From Kwoniella bestiolae CBS 10118 (lineage: Eukaryota > Basidiomycota > Tremellomycetes > Tremellales > Cryptococcaceae), in the NCBI RefSeq assembly GCF_000512585.2, contig NC_089245.1:620001-684000 (forward strand): a DNA stretch of 64,000 bases, in the 5' to 3' direction. Of the stretch, positions 46,760-59,767 are shown piece after piece. The notes beneath the pieces were generated by a model. That model was not told the DNA's origin. It did no database searches and saw only the letters and a list, made by a program, of their open reading frames with translations. Position 1 is the first letter of the stretch, and every line of letters starts with the position of its first letter. The translations under genes and the position numbers were made by a program.

Positions 46760-48202
46760 TTAATCCTTTCTTGATCCATGTCCAACTACTCCAGCCCCGC
46801 TAGCCTTCTCCCACTTAGCATCACCTTTCACGCTCCTGGCGCCTGGAATACCCGATCCAGCAACAGCATTCTCAACCTTCTCTTTCAATCCCTTCTTACC
46901 CTTCTTATCCTTCTTACCTCCTCCCAAACTCAATCCCAATCCAAGTACACCAGCAAGTACGTAAAGACCCCTTCGCTCGTCGTCGTTCAACCCTCGCTTC
47001 TCGGATTTGTATTCCTGTTTGGAGGATTTGGGAAGGTTGATCTCTGGTAATTTGATACCTGAGCTGGACCATGCTCGTCCTGGTGCACCGACCAAGGAAG
47101 TCAAGGCGTCCGTCAATGAGGGGATATCCTTGAGGGATGGTCCAGCCGATTCAGTCTCCAAAGAGTGGGCGTCGTGGGATTCGTGTACTCCGTGGACTGG
47201 TCCGCCTTCTAAATGAGTCGAGGCCGATGCGACGGTCAAAACTTTGGGTGCGGAGAGGGAAGGGGCGGAGTCGGTTGTAACCCCGGCAGAGAAGTTATCG
47301 GGTGTGAGAGGCTGCAAGACATTATTACAATCAGCTCTGAGCCTTGTTCGAACGTTCATAGCGAGACAATTGCGCTGCATGAGAACGTAGAACTTACGAT
47401 GACCTGCTCAACCTCCTTCTCAGCCTGACTACCAGGGAACCTCACATCCAACTTCTCACCGACATCCCGCGTAGCAGCTACATCAGATTTAGGCAAACCA
47501 GGAGCAACCGTGATTTTCTCAGGTTCAATGGGATCCACTTTTCTCGCTTCTGTTCGCTGCGAGGAGATCTGAGGTCCGGTGGTAGTCACGCTTGGATCTT
47601 CGGTCGTAGCTGGTCCGGGGCCGGTGGTGGAGTCTTTCTTGGGTTTGGGGGGTTGCGCGACTGAGGCGGAGGTGGAGAGTGATCGAGCCCCGTTGGGGAA
47701 AGGAGGGAGGGGACCAAGGAGGGAGGATTGTTCGGAGGATTCAAGTCGGGATATCAAGGTTGCTCTGTTATACAATGATATCTCGTCAACATCGTTAATC
47801 ATAGATGATATTCTCATGCACGTTAACTCCACGTTCTCACGCCGTTGGAGAATCATTTCGTCTTTCTCGTATTCCTCCTTGTTTTCTCATAACTCAATCC
47901 ATCTGACCGCTGACTCTTCTCGTCCCTCCTGCTTTGTCGTCTCCTCACTCCTCGCTCCACAGTTACACGACACTATACCAAAAGCATCACATCACTCACT
48001 TATTACCCTGCTGCGACAACCCCCTCTTCTTCAACTCCGACTTGAGCGTGACAACAGTCTCAGTCTTCCAATTCCTCTGGCTCGAGAGCAGAACGGCCGA
48101 AGCCAACGATCTGGATCGAGGTCGAGTCACCACTTGAGCTGGGGTAGGTGGTAAGACCGAGGTGGGTCGGAGTAGACCTGCTGATAATTTGCGTCGTAAC
48201 AT
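46760..48202 (-). CDS. Mitochondrial SAP-domain protein, Aim34-like
   Basis: Exons 48000-48202, 47398-47764 and 46760-47311 give 373 aa. The N-terminus MLRRKLSAGLLRPTSVLPPT, rich in Arg and without acids, looks like a mitochondrial targeting sequence. A SAP motif spans the first intron: VVTLKSELKKRGLSQQGNKA then TLISRLESSE, as in LKxELKxRGLxxxGxKxxLIxRL. The first intron is long for this genome (235 nt), yet the join restores the SAP motif exactly. The C-terminal region has a hydrophobic stretch GLYVLAGVLGLGLSLGG followed by Lys-rich sequence. Yeast Aim34 is a mitochondrial SAP protein of unknown role in mitochondrial inheritance. Assignment rests on SAP plus presequence; DNA or RNA binding is inferred. 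Confidence 0.7.
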
Positions 48203-48624
48203 TGTGCTGGTGGGGTTGTTGGTGATTCTTGAGTACATGAAGAGAAAGAGAGAGTGCAAGTCTACTTTTGTTGTTGTTGTTGTTGTTGTCAATGGTGATG
48301 GTATGCAGTGGACAGTGTCAAGTGGAGTACTCGTAGTATATTCGTTGTTGATATCCTGTTGGTCCATCCCATGGGAAATCATCATCATCATCATCGCGTC
48401 TAAGAGATAACACGTGGCAGACACACTGTGCGCATTGACGTGGCATTTAAACTCGTCTAAACTGTGTGATACCGGCTAATGGTGGTATCTGTCTAACCGT
48501 ATGAGTGTTGTGGTGGTCCCAACGATAAGAACAAGGTGAATAACTATTCTTATTCTTCCAGCATTCTACTTTGGTAAGCCATCTTGCCCTGGCAACAACT
48601 CATCTTGTCACACTCGACTCAAAG
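48203..48624. promoter_or_regulatory. Divergent promoter, Aim34-like / PEX19
   Basis: About 420 bp separate the two start codons, so the mitochondrial and peroxisomal genes share an upstream region. It contains a GTT repeat (48268-48289) and an ATC repeat (~48380-48395). Confidence 0.6.
48268..48289. repeat. (TTG)n microsatellite
   Basis: Seven TTG units and a partial one within the divergent promoter, probably in the 5' untranslated region of the Aim34-like gene. Confidence 0.9.
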
Positions 48625-50033
48625 ATGCACCCTCCAGAACAAGCAGAATCATCCAAATCATACCGGAATCCCACAGTCGAGGATGAAGACGATGATGATC
48701 TGGACGATTTAGATGGTATGTTTTGGTTGACTCCTTCTGGCCACTCTCACTCCCATCGCAAAGCTGATGTGACCTTTCGTATCCTCCACAGATGTGCTAG
48801 CATCTTTTAACAACCCCTCTTCATCTCAAAAACCTACTGTACCCCCTTCTCCCCTTCCCGCCCCGGCGCAGACGAGTCAAACTCAAACAACCGACGAAGA
48901 TGATTTCGAATCTTCCCTTATGGAAGGGATGGACGAGCTTCTCAAGCAACTAGCAGGTACGCATCCGCCAGGACCAATGCCTGACGCTCCTTCATCCAGC
49001 TCAGCTCCGAATGGCAACGGTAAATTACCATCACCGAGCACAGGAGGAGGACTAAGCAAAGAAGCGGAAGAGGAAGCATGGCAAAAAGCATTGGAGATGG
49101 TCTTATCTGGAGAAGGTTTAAAGGCAATGGGATTAGATGATCAGCCTTCAACCTCGACCTCAAATTCACAGCCCTCATCTTCGCAGAAGCCAAAAGCAAG
49201 CTACGAAGAGACGTTGGCCAAGACGCTCGAATCGCTCAATAAAGCTGGTAGCAAGCCGTCCGGCGGTGCGGCCAACGGACAACAACCGGATTTATCAGCG
49301 CTCTTAGCGAGTCTGGGCGGTGATCCGGATTTACTGAAGGATTTGAATTTGGGTGATGGAGGGGATGATGATGGGGAATTGGCGGATGTGTTGGAAGGTA
49401 TGATGAGGCAGTTGATGAATAGGGAGGTGTTGGAGGAACCCATGAATGAGCTGGCTTCGAAGGTGGGTCCGGTTTTTCACTCTCCATGCTGATGAGCTAG
49501 GACCCCTATCTCAACTATATGGGCTACACCTCATACCATTCATCAAGTTCCATCACGTCCCTATTCTCCACATTGGTCATATACTACAATCACCATATGC
49601 ATATCTCTGCATCTTTGTAAATCCATGATGAACCCAAGCTGATATCTCATGATTGATACCCAGTACCCACCCTATCTCGCCTCTCCACCACCGGGAGTCA
49701 CCTCCGAAGATCTGACGAAGTACCGCCAGCAAAACGAGGTCGTCCAAAAGATAGTCCAGCTATTCGCCAAACCAACTTACTCGGACGAGAAGGACGGTAA
49801 AGAGATAGCGGGGTTGGTGAGTGAGATGCAGGATTTGGGGGGACCTCCAAAGGAGATTATGGGTGATTTGCCGGAGGGATTTGTGAGTTGATTTTGATTT
49901 TAACTCGATCTATCTGGGTTTAATTGGACTGAAGAAGTGAATTTGAGTTGACATTGCAATGTACTTTTCTCAAATCTAGGATCTAGGCGCATTAGGTTCA
50001 TTGGGTGGTGAAGATGGATGTACGATAATGTAG
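48625..50033 (+). CDS. PEX19: Peroxin-19, peroxisomal membrane-protein chaperone
   Basis: Exons 48625-48715, 48792-49462, 49664-49882 and 49980-50033 give 344 aa. The acidic N-terminus (DEDDDDLDDLDDVLASFN) is the Pex3-binding region of the family. FESSLMEGMDELLKQLAG, ADVLEGMMRQLMNREVLEEP and MNELASKYPPYLA then VVQKIVQLF match the Pex19 core that holds peroxisomal membrane proteins. The protein ends GGEDGCTIM, a CaaX box (CTIM) for farnesylation, typical of Pex19. It shuttles in the cytosol and docks at peroxisomes through Pex3. It shares a divergent promoter with the Aim34-like gene and converges on the RNA polymerase I gene. Confidence 0.93.
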
Positions 50034-50264
50034 AGAAGATGTATTCTTGGAATCTCAGTACAAGTATAATCCAGCTTTCGTTCCCCATGGGGATCTTGGT
50101 GCAAGAAGCGAAGGATAGTATGGAGGATATCCCGGGTCAGAAAGGGCTAGATACCAAACTATGCATGAATAATTATCTTTATCAACGAAACCAAAAGCAA
50201 GAGAATGCACAAAAAGGTGAATAATAAATGTATGTATGGACTACCAAAAAAACGAAGAAACAGC

Positions 50265-53200
50265 CTATGCAATCCTAGTAGGAGCCCTGATATCGAACGC
50301 GCCCGTTCCGCTAGAAGAAGGTTTACCAAGCACGATCTTAGCAGCGGGTGAAGTGAGGTCGTCGAAATCGCCATGAAGGGTAGCTTCAGATAAGAACGCG
50401 ACGGTAGTTTCGAAAGAGGCTTTGAGGAGGGGTGAAGATTTGGCTGCTATACCCGTTCGGTTGAACGGTCTGTATCCTCCTGCGTGGGTCTGTATCATAC
50501 ACCAAGAGATCAGTAAGTATTATTGACAAGGCGAGATCACAATATGTCGATGCTATGTCGAAGAACGCAAGACTCACCATGTAATCCGCAATAATCGTCA
50601 AATGCCTATAATCCACCGCAATACCATAAGCCCCAAAGACACTACTGATCTCATCTATGATAGCTCTTCTGGCAGCTTCCACACCGTACGTCGTGAGGAT
50701 CGCATAGATATCGTTGGAAGCTAGACGATCGAGGTCGACCAGCTCATCGGCAAGGGCCCACATGCCTCGTAAGTTGGATCCTTCGGTGATGAGGGTTCGC
50801 TACGCGTACTCAGACAATCAGCATGTGCAATTTTCAAGGTACAGGTAGAGCAAACCCTAAGAGTCGGAGATGTGGCTGAAGCAGCATGTCTAGGGAGAAC
50901 CACCACTCACAGTGAAATCACCTTTATCACTGAAGATCTTCATACATCGGCCGATATTTGTGATTTCATGAACCACCGCCGCTCGACAAGTTCGTTCGAT
51001 CAGATCTACCAATAACAACTTGGGCGCATTTGCGGGGAACTAAAACATCAAATGCAGAATCAGCACCTGTCATCTCAGTACCTCGACCATCCCCTACTGA
51101 AAAAAAGCCGCAATGGAGACAAGTAGAAGGAATTGAGAACAGATGAGAGACAAAACACCCACCTCCAAGTCAAATTGCGCCGACCTCCCTTGATGCGCAT
51201 CAAAGCTAAACGTCGTAGCATACTTAGAAGCCAACTTAAAAAGCTCCGCCAGATCATCCGACTTCTGATCCCTCCTAGCCTTCTCAATCGCATCCTCCTC
51301 CTCAGCATCATCGTCCGCATCATCGGCCAATTCCTTCTCAACGAAATCCTCTAGATCCGCAATTCCAGAATCGGCATTGGAATCCTCCTCATACTCATGT
51401 TGTCGAGATTGTTTCATCCTCTTCTGATTGTAGGCATCCAAATCGTCATTCTCATTATCCAACTCATCATCCTTTCCTCTCCTTCGGGCATTTCCCTCAT
51501 TATCCACATCTGCGTCTTCCTCCAGCTCATCCGCTCCTGATCGGACTTTCAGACCTTTACCCACTTGCAAGTCTTGTTGAGCAGATTTTGCCACTATTCT
51601 CATTTCACCCAGAATTTCCTTCTTCAGTCGAGGGGCGAAGGAGAAAGCCAAGGATTCGTGGAGCTGTTCAGAGGTGATTTCGTATTCAGGCGCATACTCT
51701 TCTTGAGGGTAGAATTCAAGTAAGACGGTATATTTCCTTTGCCTCGTACCGCTAGATTCGGATGCTTTGGAAGATAATCTCTCGGTCACAGTGACTCTCT
51801 CGACCACCTGAGATAATGTTAATCGAGATACTTGTTTGATGAACGATTCGGTGTGTTTGTCAGAGACGGTTTCTCTCAGAGGAAGCTTCATAGTTGGTGT
51901 GGTAGGTTTGGACGAAGCCGTCATGACGATTTCTCTCAATCGGGGAATACCAAGTGTGACGTTTGCGGCACCGTGACCTGTTCATTACGATTTTTGATCA
52001 ATTAGGTCCTTCACGATAATCGAAGCTGATGCAATGTAGAGTGTGTACAAACTCACCAGCCAAATGGAAAGTGTTCAACGTCATCTGGGTAGAAGGCTCT
52101 CCTACACCCTGACTCGCCAAAAGACCCACAGCTTCTCCAGGCTCGACCAAACTCCTCATATACCTCGCTCTAGCAAGCTTCATAAAGTCCTTATCGGCAA
52201 TCCGCTCACTAGCATAAGGACTAGACTTGTTCACTCCCTTCTTCGAGATATATCCAAACTTGTTATCATCAATGTATTTATCGAGTTTCTTGGCGTATTC
52301 TTCAGACATCGAACCGATATATCTCGATGGTGAGAAGATAGCCAAGGCAGGTTCGTACTTGTGTGGTTTCTTCAATGCCTTCTTCATGTGTGAAATCGCA
52401 TCATCATTGACTTTACCTTGGATATCCCCTGGTCGAATCTTGTTGATGAGGGATGTATGGTTTCGTGCGGCGAAATCGAAATGTTCCAGATGTTTCTGCT
52501 TGGTCACATCTAATGAATCTTCCCCATACATGAATTGCAAGATTGAGGAATCACTGTCTCGAACAGTATGATCATAATGCACTCTGACACCTTCAAGGTG
52601 CTTGATGAGACATCGTTGGAGATAACCTGATCTACTGGTCTTGACGGCAGTATCGATCAAACCTTCTCTACCGGCCATACAATGGAAGTAATACTCTTGA
52701 GGTCGGATACCGGTCAAGAAACGATTGGCGACGTATCCACCCGCCCTGGCACTAGTATCGAATGGTTTGAACGCTGGGAGGGTCTTACCAGATACCATCG
52801 TAGGTACACGTCGACCTTCTAAGGCTTGTTGACCTAGTAATGTGGAGATCTGGGAAGCATTGACTTTGGATCCCTTGGCACCGGATATAGTCATCATTTG
52901 CATATTGTTGTCGGGGAAAGGTCGGACCAAGTGATCGGGGAGAACATCATTGTTGATCTTTGAAGTGGTTTTGTTGAAAGCTGATTGCATGACTGCGTCA
53001 AGACCTGCCATAAGATGGTCGTCACGTAAGATCTCTTCGAGTCGGATCGCAAGGTTCTTGGCAGTATCGGGATCTTCGATCTTTGAACCTTCAGGTAGAC
53101 CAACATACTTCATAGCAGCCGTGGCACCATCTCCCGAGGCCTTATCAAGGATATCCTTCCTCATCTTCTCTCCTTCGGCGGTAAGGATCAAATCGTCCAT

Positions 53201-56200
53201 TCTACAGGAGAAAGCGTTATGCTGAAGATACTTCGTCAACAATCTACTCAATACACCGAGAAGTCGGTTGGCGATATAAGGACCGTATAATTCGTGGACG
53301 GAATGAACAAGACCATAAGCGGAAGCACCATATTGTGATTTATCCAAAACACCACAGATCAAATGACCATCAAGGAAGATCACGTTTTCTTCTGACATTG
53401 CTGGGTCGGACGAATCATCTCTTCTCCAAAGCTTATTCTGGACCTTGTTCTTCGATGTCAGGTTCAGACCTTTGGCATTTCGAGGAGTCAGGTTCGCCAT
53501 GATGGTAGAGAAGATTTGTTTACCGGTCCAAAGAGGTCGAGGCTTGAAGACTGCCGGAGGAAGAGTGATAATCTTGTCTCGTCCAGTATAGTTATCTTCC
53601 GTTCTTAAAGCACCGTAGATAAGTTGGAAGTATTCCTGTCGTGTAAAGAAGGAAGATTTGTTGCACATCCATACACCAGCAACTACATGATCTTGGATCA
53701 AACCTCGAAGTGGGTTACCAGATGTAGGTACGAGATACTGGTTATCGGTATTGGCGATGAATTTGGCTTCGGCTCGAGCGACTTCGTTCTGGGGGAAATG
53801 AATGTTCATCTCGTCACCATCGAAATCGGCGTTATAAGAGTTACAGTTGGCGTAGTGCATTCGGATAGTCTTCTCTCCTAACAGCACTTTGACTTTATGT
53901 ACCATCATACTGGGTTTATGCAAGGTGGGTTGTCGATTGAGAATGACAACATCACCATCCTGGATATGTCGGTATACCTTCTTGTTTCTCTTGGGCGGTC
54001 CAGTACTGCTTCCGATACCGTGATCATCGCCTTGAGGGGTCAACAGCTGATTGGCGATGGCGACTCGTTGCTCAGGTGTGGTTCGATCCTAAGCGAAACG
54101 ATTCAGCTCAAACACATATACGACGCTGACTTTCAATACTCACCAGAGATATCTGGGTTCCATCCTCATTCTGCACCAAAGCCGCACCGGGGTGATTCTT
54201 AGGCCCATTTATCACCAACTGTCTCAACCAGTGGACATTCTGCTCGGTGACGGGCTCAGGGTAGGTCAACTTCTTGGCGAATACAGGTGGAATACCGATC
54301 TCGTTGGTTTCAATGTTGATATCTGGCGAGATAACTGATCGAGCAGCGTAATTTACTCGTTTACCCTAATCAGAATGTCAGTTGATGTATATAGTCTGGT
54401 TCTCAAGCCAACTTACCATCATATGTTTTCTGAACAGACCCTCCTTCTTCTCCAATAATTGCTTCACACCCTGAGGAGGTAATTGACCTTGCCTCATTAC
54501 TGTAGGGTTCTTCGTACTGTCCATGAAACTGTTGACATCATGTTGTAGCTTGATCAAAGCTTCCAGCAGCAGCTCGAAAGCCCTCGCACCATCCGCCTTG
54601 GCAATAGCGTCTAATACAGCTTCTCCCTTTTCAGCCTTAGCTTGTTCTATCAATTTTCCGTTCAGTTCCTGGATTCTATGCGAAGTGGTCATCACAGCTG
54701 AAAGCAAAGAATTTTGAGAGTTTTCGAATAATTCTTCTCCCATCTTGGCTGGTGGTCTGAATCGAGTCGGTGTGACTGGTACCACATCCATGAAGAACAT
54801 ATCTGCCATTGGACCTGATGTGGTTGATTTTGATACTGAGTTTCCACCATGTCGGCCATAAAGGAGTTTACAGATTTCAGGTTCCTTGGCGAATAGTAAT
54901 CTGAGATGTGCTCTCACTTCAGCAGCAGACATCACTCGCTCGTTCCTCCCTCTAGCACCTTTTACTTGTCCACTAGCTGATTTAGCTACTGTTCTAGCGA
55001 GTTCTTCTTGTTCATCCTCCTCGTCTCCGTTTTCCTCCATGGGCTCTTCCTCGTCTACATCCATAGCATTATCTTCCTCAGCGCTACTGCTCTTATCGCT
55101 TTCCATCTCTATACCCTCATCGATATCTTGAGGATCAGCGGAATGTCGATGTTTGGAGAACTTTGAGCTGATGGCGAGTACGTCTTTACGTTTGATATGA
55201 GCCATCTTGTTGGATTGCTTGTGTTTCAAGGTGAGGTCGTACTCGATGATTTTGATGGCTTTCTCTTTTCGGAAGGTATAAGCATGACTGAAGGAATAGA
55301 CAAGATCAGCTTTGAGTGGAGCTCTGTGCACAGAACTGGAGGGAAGCTGACTCACGCAGAACATCGACTACATTTCGCCCAATTCTTCTTTGAGAACTCA
55401 GCCAACAATCTCTTTCTCTCTTCAAACACCAGTCCATCTTTATACGAATCTCTTGTACTTCCATTTGAGACTTTCTTGGCGGCTTCGAGAGTCGCAGAGA
55501 CGTATGCGTCTACTCTTACTATGAGCTCCGCTGCATTTTCCCTTGAGATGGTCTTATGTCCACCTTCTTCATCCAGGGCATCAGGTTCATCATCTTTTGA
55601 GCTGGCTGGTGTACCCATTGCTTTAGCGAATATCTGCGCGACTTCATATGACTCGGTGAGAAGACCGGCGTCGAGAAGTCGTATACGGGCGACGTAAGAG
55701 GCGAGCTGGAGAAACGTTTATCAACCCTTTGTCCGTACGACAATATGTGATAGATGGGCACTCACGACCAACTCGGGCATCTTGAAATGATGACAGAAAA
55801 GACAGACTGTACGAAGCAGACCATAACATTGGTTCATGAAGAGGGGGTGGAAAACAGGAGTAGGGAGTTCGATGTGACCGAAATGACCTGGACAGGCAAA
55901 GTAGGAGAGACGACATGTTTCGCATCTATGTATCGAGATAAAACCATTAGCATTGTATCTGCATGAGTGATAGAAGCTATGTTACTACTTCAGGTGCAAC
56001 GGTTGAAACCACTCACACATCCCTAGCAGTCATAGGCCCCAATTTAGGATCATACAACCCCCCTCTTGTTGGCAAGTTCAAATTATCCAGCAATATGGGG
56101 TTGTCCAGCTTCTTGACTGACATAGCCTTGACATCGTCGGTGGAGAGGAAGGAGAATGAGAGGGAAGTGACCTCGGAGTGGATTGAGTGGGCGATATCCA

Positions 56201-56201
56201 T
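50265..56201 (-). CDS. RPA190: DNA-directed RNA polymerase I largest subunit
   Basis: Ten exons (56017-56201, 55766-55925, 55356-55705, 54417-55287, 54144-54365, 52057-54088, 51163-51977, 50911-51039, 50578-50799, 50265-50489) give 1736 aa, all in phase. It starts [18 protein letters not shown]. The N-terminal zinc clamp reads [20 protein letters not shown]. The catalytic loop [17 protein letters not shown] carries the three Mg-binding Asp. The bridge-helix region follows ([20 protein letters not shown]), then the trigger-loop region ([18 protein letters not shown]) and a C-terminus with [20 protein letters not shown]. Two acidic insertions ([34 protein letters not shown]) fit the A190-specific loops. 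It transcribes 35S rRNA in the nucleolus. The start is the first ATG in frame before the zinc clamp. Confidence 0.97.
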
Positions 56202-56732
56202 CTTGAGGGTAGTAAGTATGGGAAGGTCGTTATGCGATGAAAGGAGGGATTGTTGAGGGCGACGAGCTGCTGAGAGGTCTGGTGGGAGTACTCGTCGCCT
56301 GTTTGTTTGAGGTGATATGGGTATGATAGGTAGAGAGTGAAGGTTGTTTGTGCAAAATACAAGTTGAAATCTGAAAAACTTGATCAAACGCACCTGCAAC
56401 TTGTCCGAACCTGAAATTCTATGAAAACGAAAAATTGGGATCGATTACGTAACATGTTAAGACTGAACTCGGGTGTATCTTGAACATGAACCGGTCAACA
56501 GAGGGAAAAGATACACACGATGAGATTATCATCGTTGATATTCAGTAATCAATTATTTATATAGTCTGCTCATCCTCGTCACCGATACGTACACTCAGAC
56601 AACCAGAGAAAGGACGGGCATCATCTACCATAGCAGTAGTCATTTCCGAGCTTAGTCTATCGATACTCACACAACGGATCGACAGGTCATCTCAACGCAC
56701 GCGACTGAGCAAGGAATATCAGATTGGTAAAG
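56202..56732. promoter_or_regulatory. Divergent promoter, RPA190 / ATG37-like
   Basis: About 530 bp separate the two start codons. An AT-rich TATATAG occurs near 56558. No other gene seen. Confidence 0.5.
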
Positions 56733-58455
56733 ATGGGTCTGTTCGCTGATATAGATGGGTAAGTCTGTCAGCTTCAACCACAGCTTTGCACGTCACCAAT
56801 GGAAGCTGATACTAGCCCTATCAGCCAATTCCATCGTGCAGTAGATATCGTACAGAGGTGAGTCCATCGTGATGTAACAATCAAGCTTACTGTCAACAAA
56901 TGGCTGATCGGGGGTGATGAGTAGTTTACCGAAAGGCGGTCCTGTACAGACATCTTACGAAGAGAAGTTGTGGTTGTACTCCTTGTACAAACAGGGTAAG
57001 TTAATCAACTGTCTACTTTCCAGGGGTTGACACTGATCATTCTGTTTTTGATGTCCGACAATCAGCTACCGAAGGTGATATATCGATACCTCGACCTGGG
57101 ATGTTAGATATTCTAGGTAAAGCGAAATGGTACGTCCACCTCTGTCTTGACCATGTCATTATCATACAAGCTGATGTACTGCCGTCACAGGGACGCATGG
57201 AACAAGCAGAAAGGGATCGACAAGCCAGAAGCCAAGCGGTTGTATGTCAATGCTCTATTGAAGGTGAGTAAACTGAATTGCTTCGTCCAGCAAAAAGCAG
57301 GGCTGATGTTCTGCATGTACATCTCAGATCCTCCGCAAACATGGCGATTCTGAGGGTTCTCAAACCCATATATCAGAGTTGGAATCCTTCAACACAGCAC
57401 ACGAACCCCCACTCAGACCGGTATCTCCAGCATCTTCCTCATCATCATACCACTCATCCCAAGCTTCTCCTATCGCTCAACCCTCTCCACCGAAATATAA
57501 CATGTTACCTCCCGATCCACTCCTACCCCCTCCGGACGTTGCGGAGGATATCGTCCCTCCCTCAGCACTCACATCCTCGCATCGATCTCTACTGAACCTC
57601 TCTCAGGCTCATCAGTCTCCCTCCATTAGTCAGCCTCAAAGGAACTATCAAGATAGTATACCAGCCGTTGGCTCTCGGACGCATAGTCTGGCAGGAGGAC
57701 ATGCCGAGAGATCAGGATCAATACATTCTTTCCGTCAATCCCAAAGACCTCCGGTCGACCAAAGCTATCTGCGAAATCCTACTCCAAACATCGGTCAGAT
57801 GCCAACGTATTCACCAAACCTACCCGCCGTAAAAGATTTTATCCAGATCCATACGCCTGATCCATCAATTTCTCCCTACCTAGGCGTAGGTATACCACAC
57901 CCCACTGCGGGTCATACGCCCATAACAAACTATCCCACTAGATTACCAGGACCAGGATCGACATCGACCTTCAACCAGGCTCCTCTGAACTTATCTGTGA
58001 ATTTGCAGAACATCCAAACCTCCCTCTCGGCATTACATGAGAGGTTGTCCATATTGGAGAGAAACCAAAGTATGATTCTGAGGAAACAGGCCAACGCCGA
58101 TAGGAAGAAGAACGGGTGGTTCTCGTGGAACGGGAATACAGAGTTCGAAGATGAGCTGGATCAGCTGGAGGAAGATGAGTTGAGGGATTCACAGCGTCTT
58201 AGAAATCCCAGTGGAGGGACAGGGTCAAATCAGATTACAGTCACGAGAGTTGGGAAGAGGAGATCGAAATTGTCTATCAGATTATTATGGTTCCTCCTAT
58301 CTACTATCAGACGGGCGCTGGTCGATGTTAGTGTGAGTCTGCTGGTGACTGTCGCTTGTATTGTTGTGTTGGGTGGGGGGTGGAGGAAGGCGAGGTGGAC
58401 ATTGGGGTTGTTGCAGGTTAGGTTTCAGAGGTATTTGACTGAGGGGGCTTTGTAA
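56733..58455 (+). CDS. Acyl-CoA-binding membrane protein, Atg37/ACBD5-like
   Basis: Six exons (56733-56758, 56825-56857, 56925-56995, 57066-57129, 57191-57263, 57328-58455) give 464 aa. The acyl-CoA-binding domain is cut by five introns: FHRAVDIVQRSLPKGGPVQT, SYEEKLWLYSLYKQATEGD, ISIPRPGMLDILGKAKWDAW, NKQKGIDKPEAKRLYVNALL. It contains the YKQAT and KW.AW positions of the family. A Pro/Ser-rich linker follows, then a coiled-coil-like stretch (LSALHERLSILERNQSMILR) and a membrane segment near the C-terminus (VSVSLLVTVACIVVLGGG). This order (ACBP, linker, coiled coil, TM) matches Atg37 and ACBD5, peroxisomal membrane proteins that bind acyl-CoA and act in pexophagy and ER-peroxisome contact. PEX19, which would insert such proteins, lies 6.7 kb away; probably coincidence. 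Confidence 0.85.
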
Positions 58456-58774
58456 GGTATTTGCGGTAGAAGGAGGAAGGAGGAGAATCAGTTGTATATA
58501 CATTATTGCATGTGATGAGGAAGTCGACCGTGGTTGTATGCACATCATAGTTGATATTTGCCGGAACAATCATAAGGGTATATATTCATAATTTGTGATA
58601 CATATCGAAATCGTAATGTTGTAAATACCCATATCATCTTCTTTGTACAAATCTACTCTGAATGTTATCTTCCTCACGTCCAGGTGCAACTTGTTGAGTC
58701 AATCCCACCAAACATATATCATCCTTCTTCCCAACTGTCGTGAGTGATCCGTCGAATCCACTATATTCTCTTAT
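58456..58774. other. Convergent intergenic region
   Basis: Between the 3' ends of the ATG37-like and SEC22 genes; nothing recognised. Confidence 0.5.
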
Positions 58775-59767
58775 CTAGAAAAACCTATACCACAAGAAAA
58801 GAACCACGAAAAACCCAATCCCACCCACAGGCGCCCACTTCCTGATCAAAGCCTGCAAATTAATATTCCTAGCTGCCTTCCTATATTTCGCAGACTCCGA
58901 CCTAAGCGAAGTAGATAAATGGGACATCCTATCTAACGAGTCACCACGCCAGAGGAGATCTTCCATGTTTTTCGTCATTATTCGAGTTACGTCTTTGAGG
59001 TTCTCGTTAAGTTGGTCGAGCTGGTTTGGAGGTTGGGACGAAGAAGAGGAGGAGGCGGAGGCGGAGGGACCGGATCCTTGGGTTAGGGAGCGGGAGTCGC
59101 GGTAGAGTCGGGTGGTTTTGGAGATGAATGTGTCTGTTGGGTTGGGTTAGTTTTGTATACGTGGAACGATAAGGCGGGCACAGTTGATGGACAGAGTACG
59201 AGATGGTAATTGGGATATATAGGATGAGTTCAGATCAGATTAGATAACCCACCAAATCCCATAAATGCATATGGTCTCGTCACACCCTCGATCTTCCCCT
59301 CATACGACCTCTGGAACTCCTTGGACAGTTCATCCAAATAACTGAAAGCCAATTTACGAGGATATGAGGAATCACATATACACATGTAAATCACCTTGTC
59401 GACTATGAGGTAGCTACAGGATGCAAGATCAGCACGGGATCTCTTCTCTCTTGTAGATGCCGTCGAGGAGAGATTAAGGCAGTTGACAATGGTAAACCTG
59501 AACTCACTGTAAAGTGTATTGTCCAGATTCGATCGAACAGGCAGGTTCACTATTCGCGTTGAGCCTTCTGAAGATGAGCTTGGATTGTTGTTTGTACTCT
59601 GTTAATGCTTTTTCAGTCTAAATCATATCAACATCGACCAAAGTTAGCATCCCCTTCTGTTTGACATTCCTCGTGAAATGACAAGTCGAACTCACACTCT
59701 CGTCATCTACACTAGCGGCTAATGGTAGTCCATCGTGCACTCTAAATATCGTTGTTGATCTGACCAT
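58775..59767 (-). CDS. SEC22: R-SNARE Sec22
   Basis: Exons 59696-59767, 59508-59617, 59253-59413 and 58775-59133 give 233 aa, slightly above the usual ~215. The N-terminal longin domain reads MVRSTTIFRVHDGLPLAAS, HYLIVDKVIYMCICDSSYPR, LAFSYLDELSKEF and TRPYAFMGF. An inserted Ser-rich stretch ([15 protein letters not shown]) precedes the SNARE helix (LDQLNENLKDVTRIMTKNME then DLLWRGDSLDRMSHLS), with Arg at the central layer (LLWRGDSLD). A C-terminal anchor ends WYRFF. Sec22 drives fusion of COPII and COPI vesicles between ER and Golgi, in the same trafficking system as the epsilon-COP gene at 26 kb. The Ser insertion is unusual in length. Confidence 0.93.

Noticed and set aside
51094..51163. 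Continuation of the RNA polymerase I frame past 51163
   Set aside because: A GTGGGT donor at 51162 and the next exon ([17 protein letters not shown]) restore the family sequence; the continued frame is intron.
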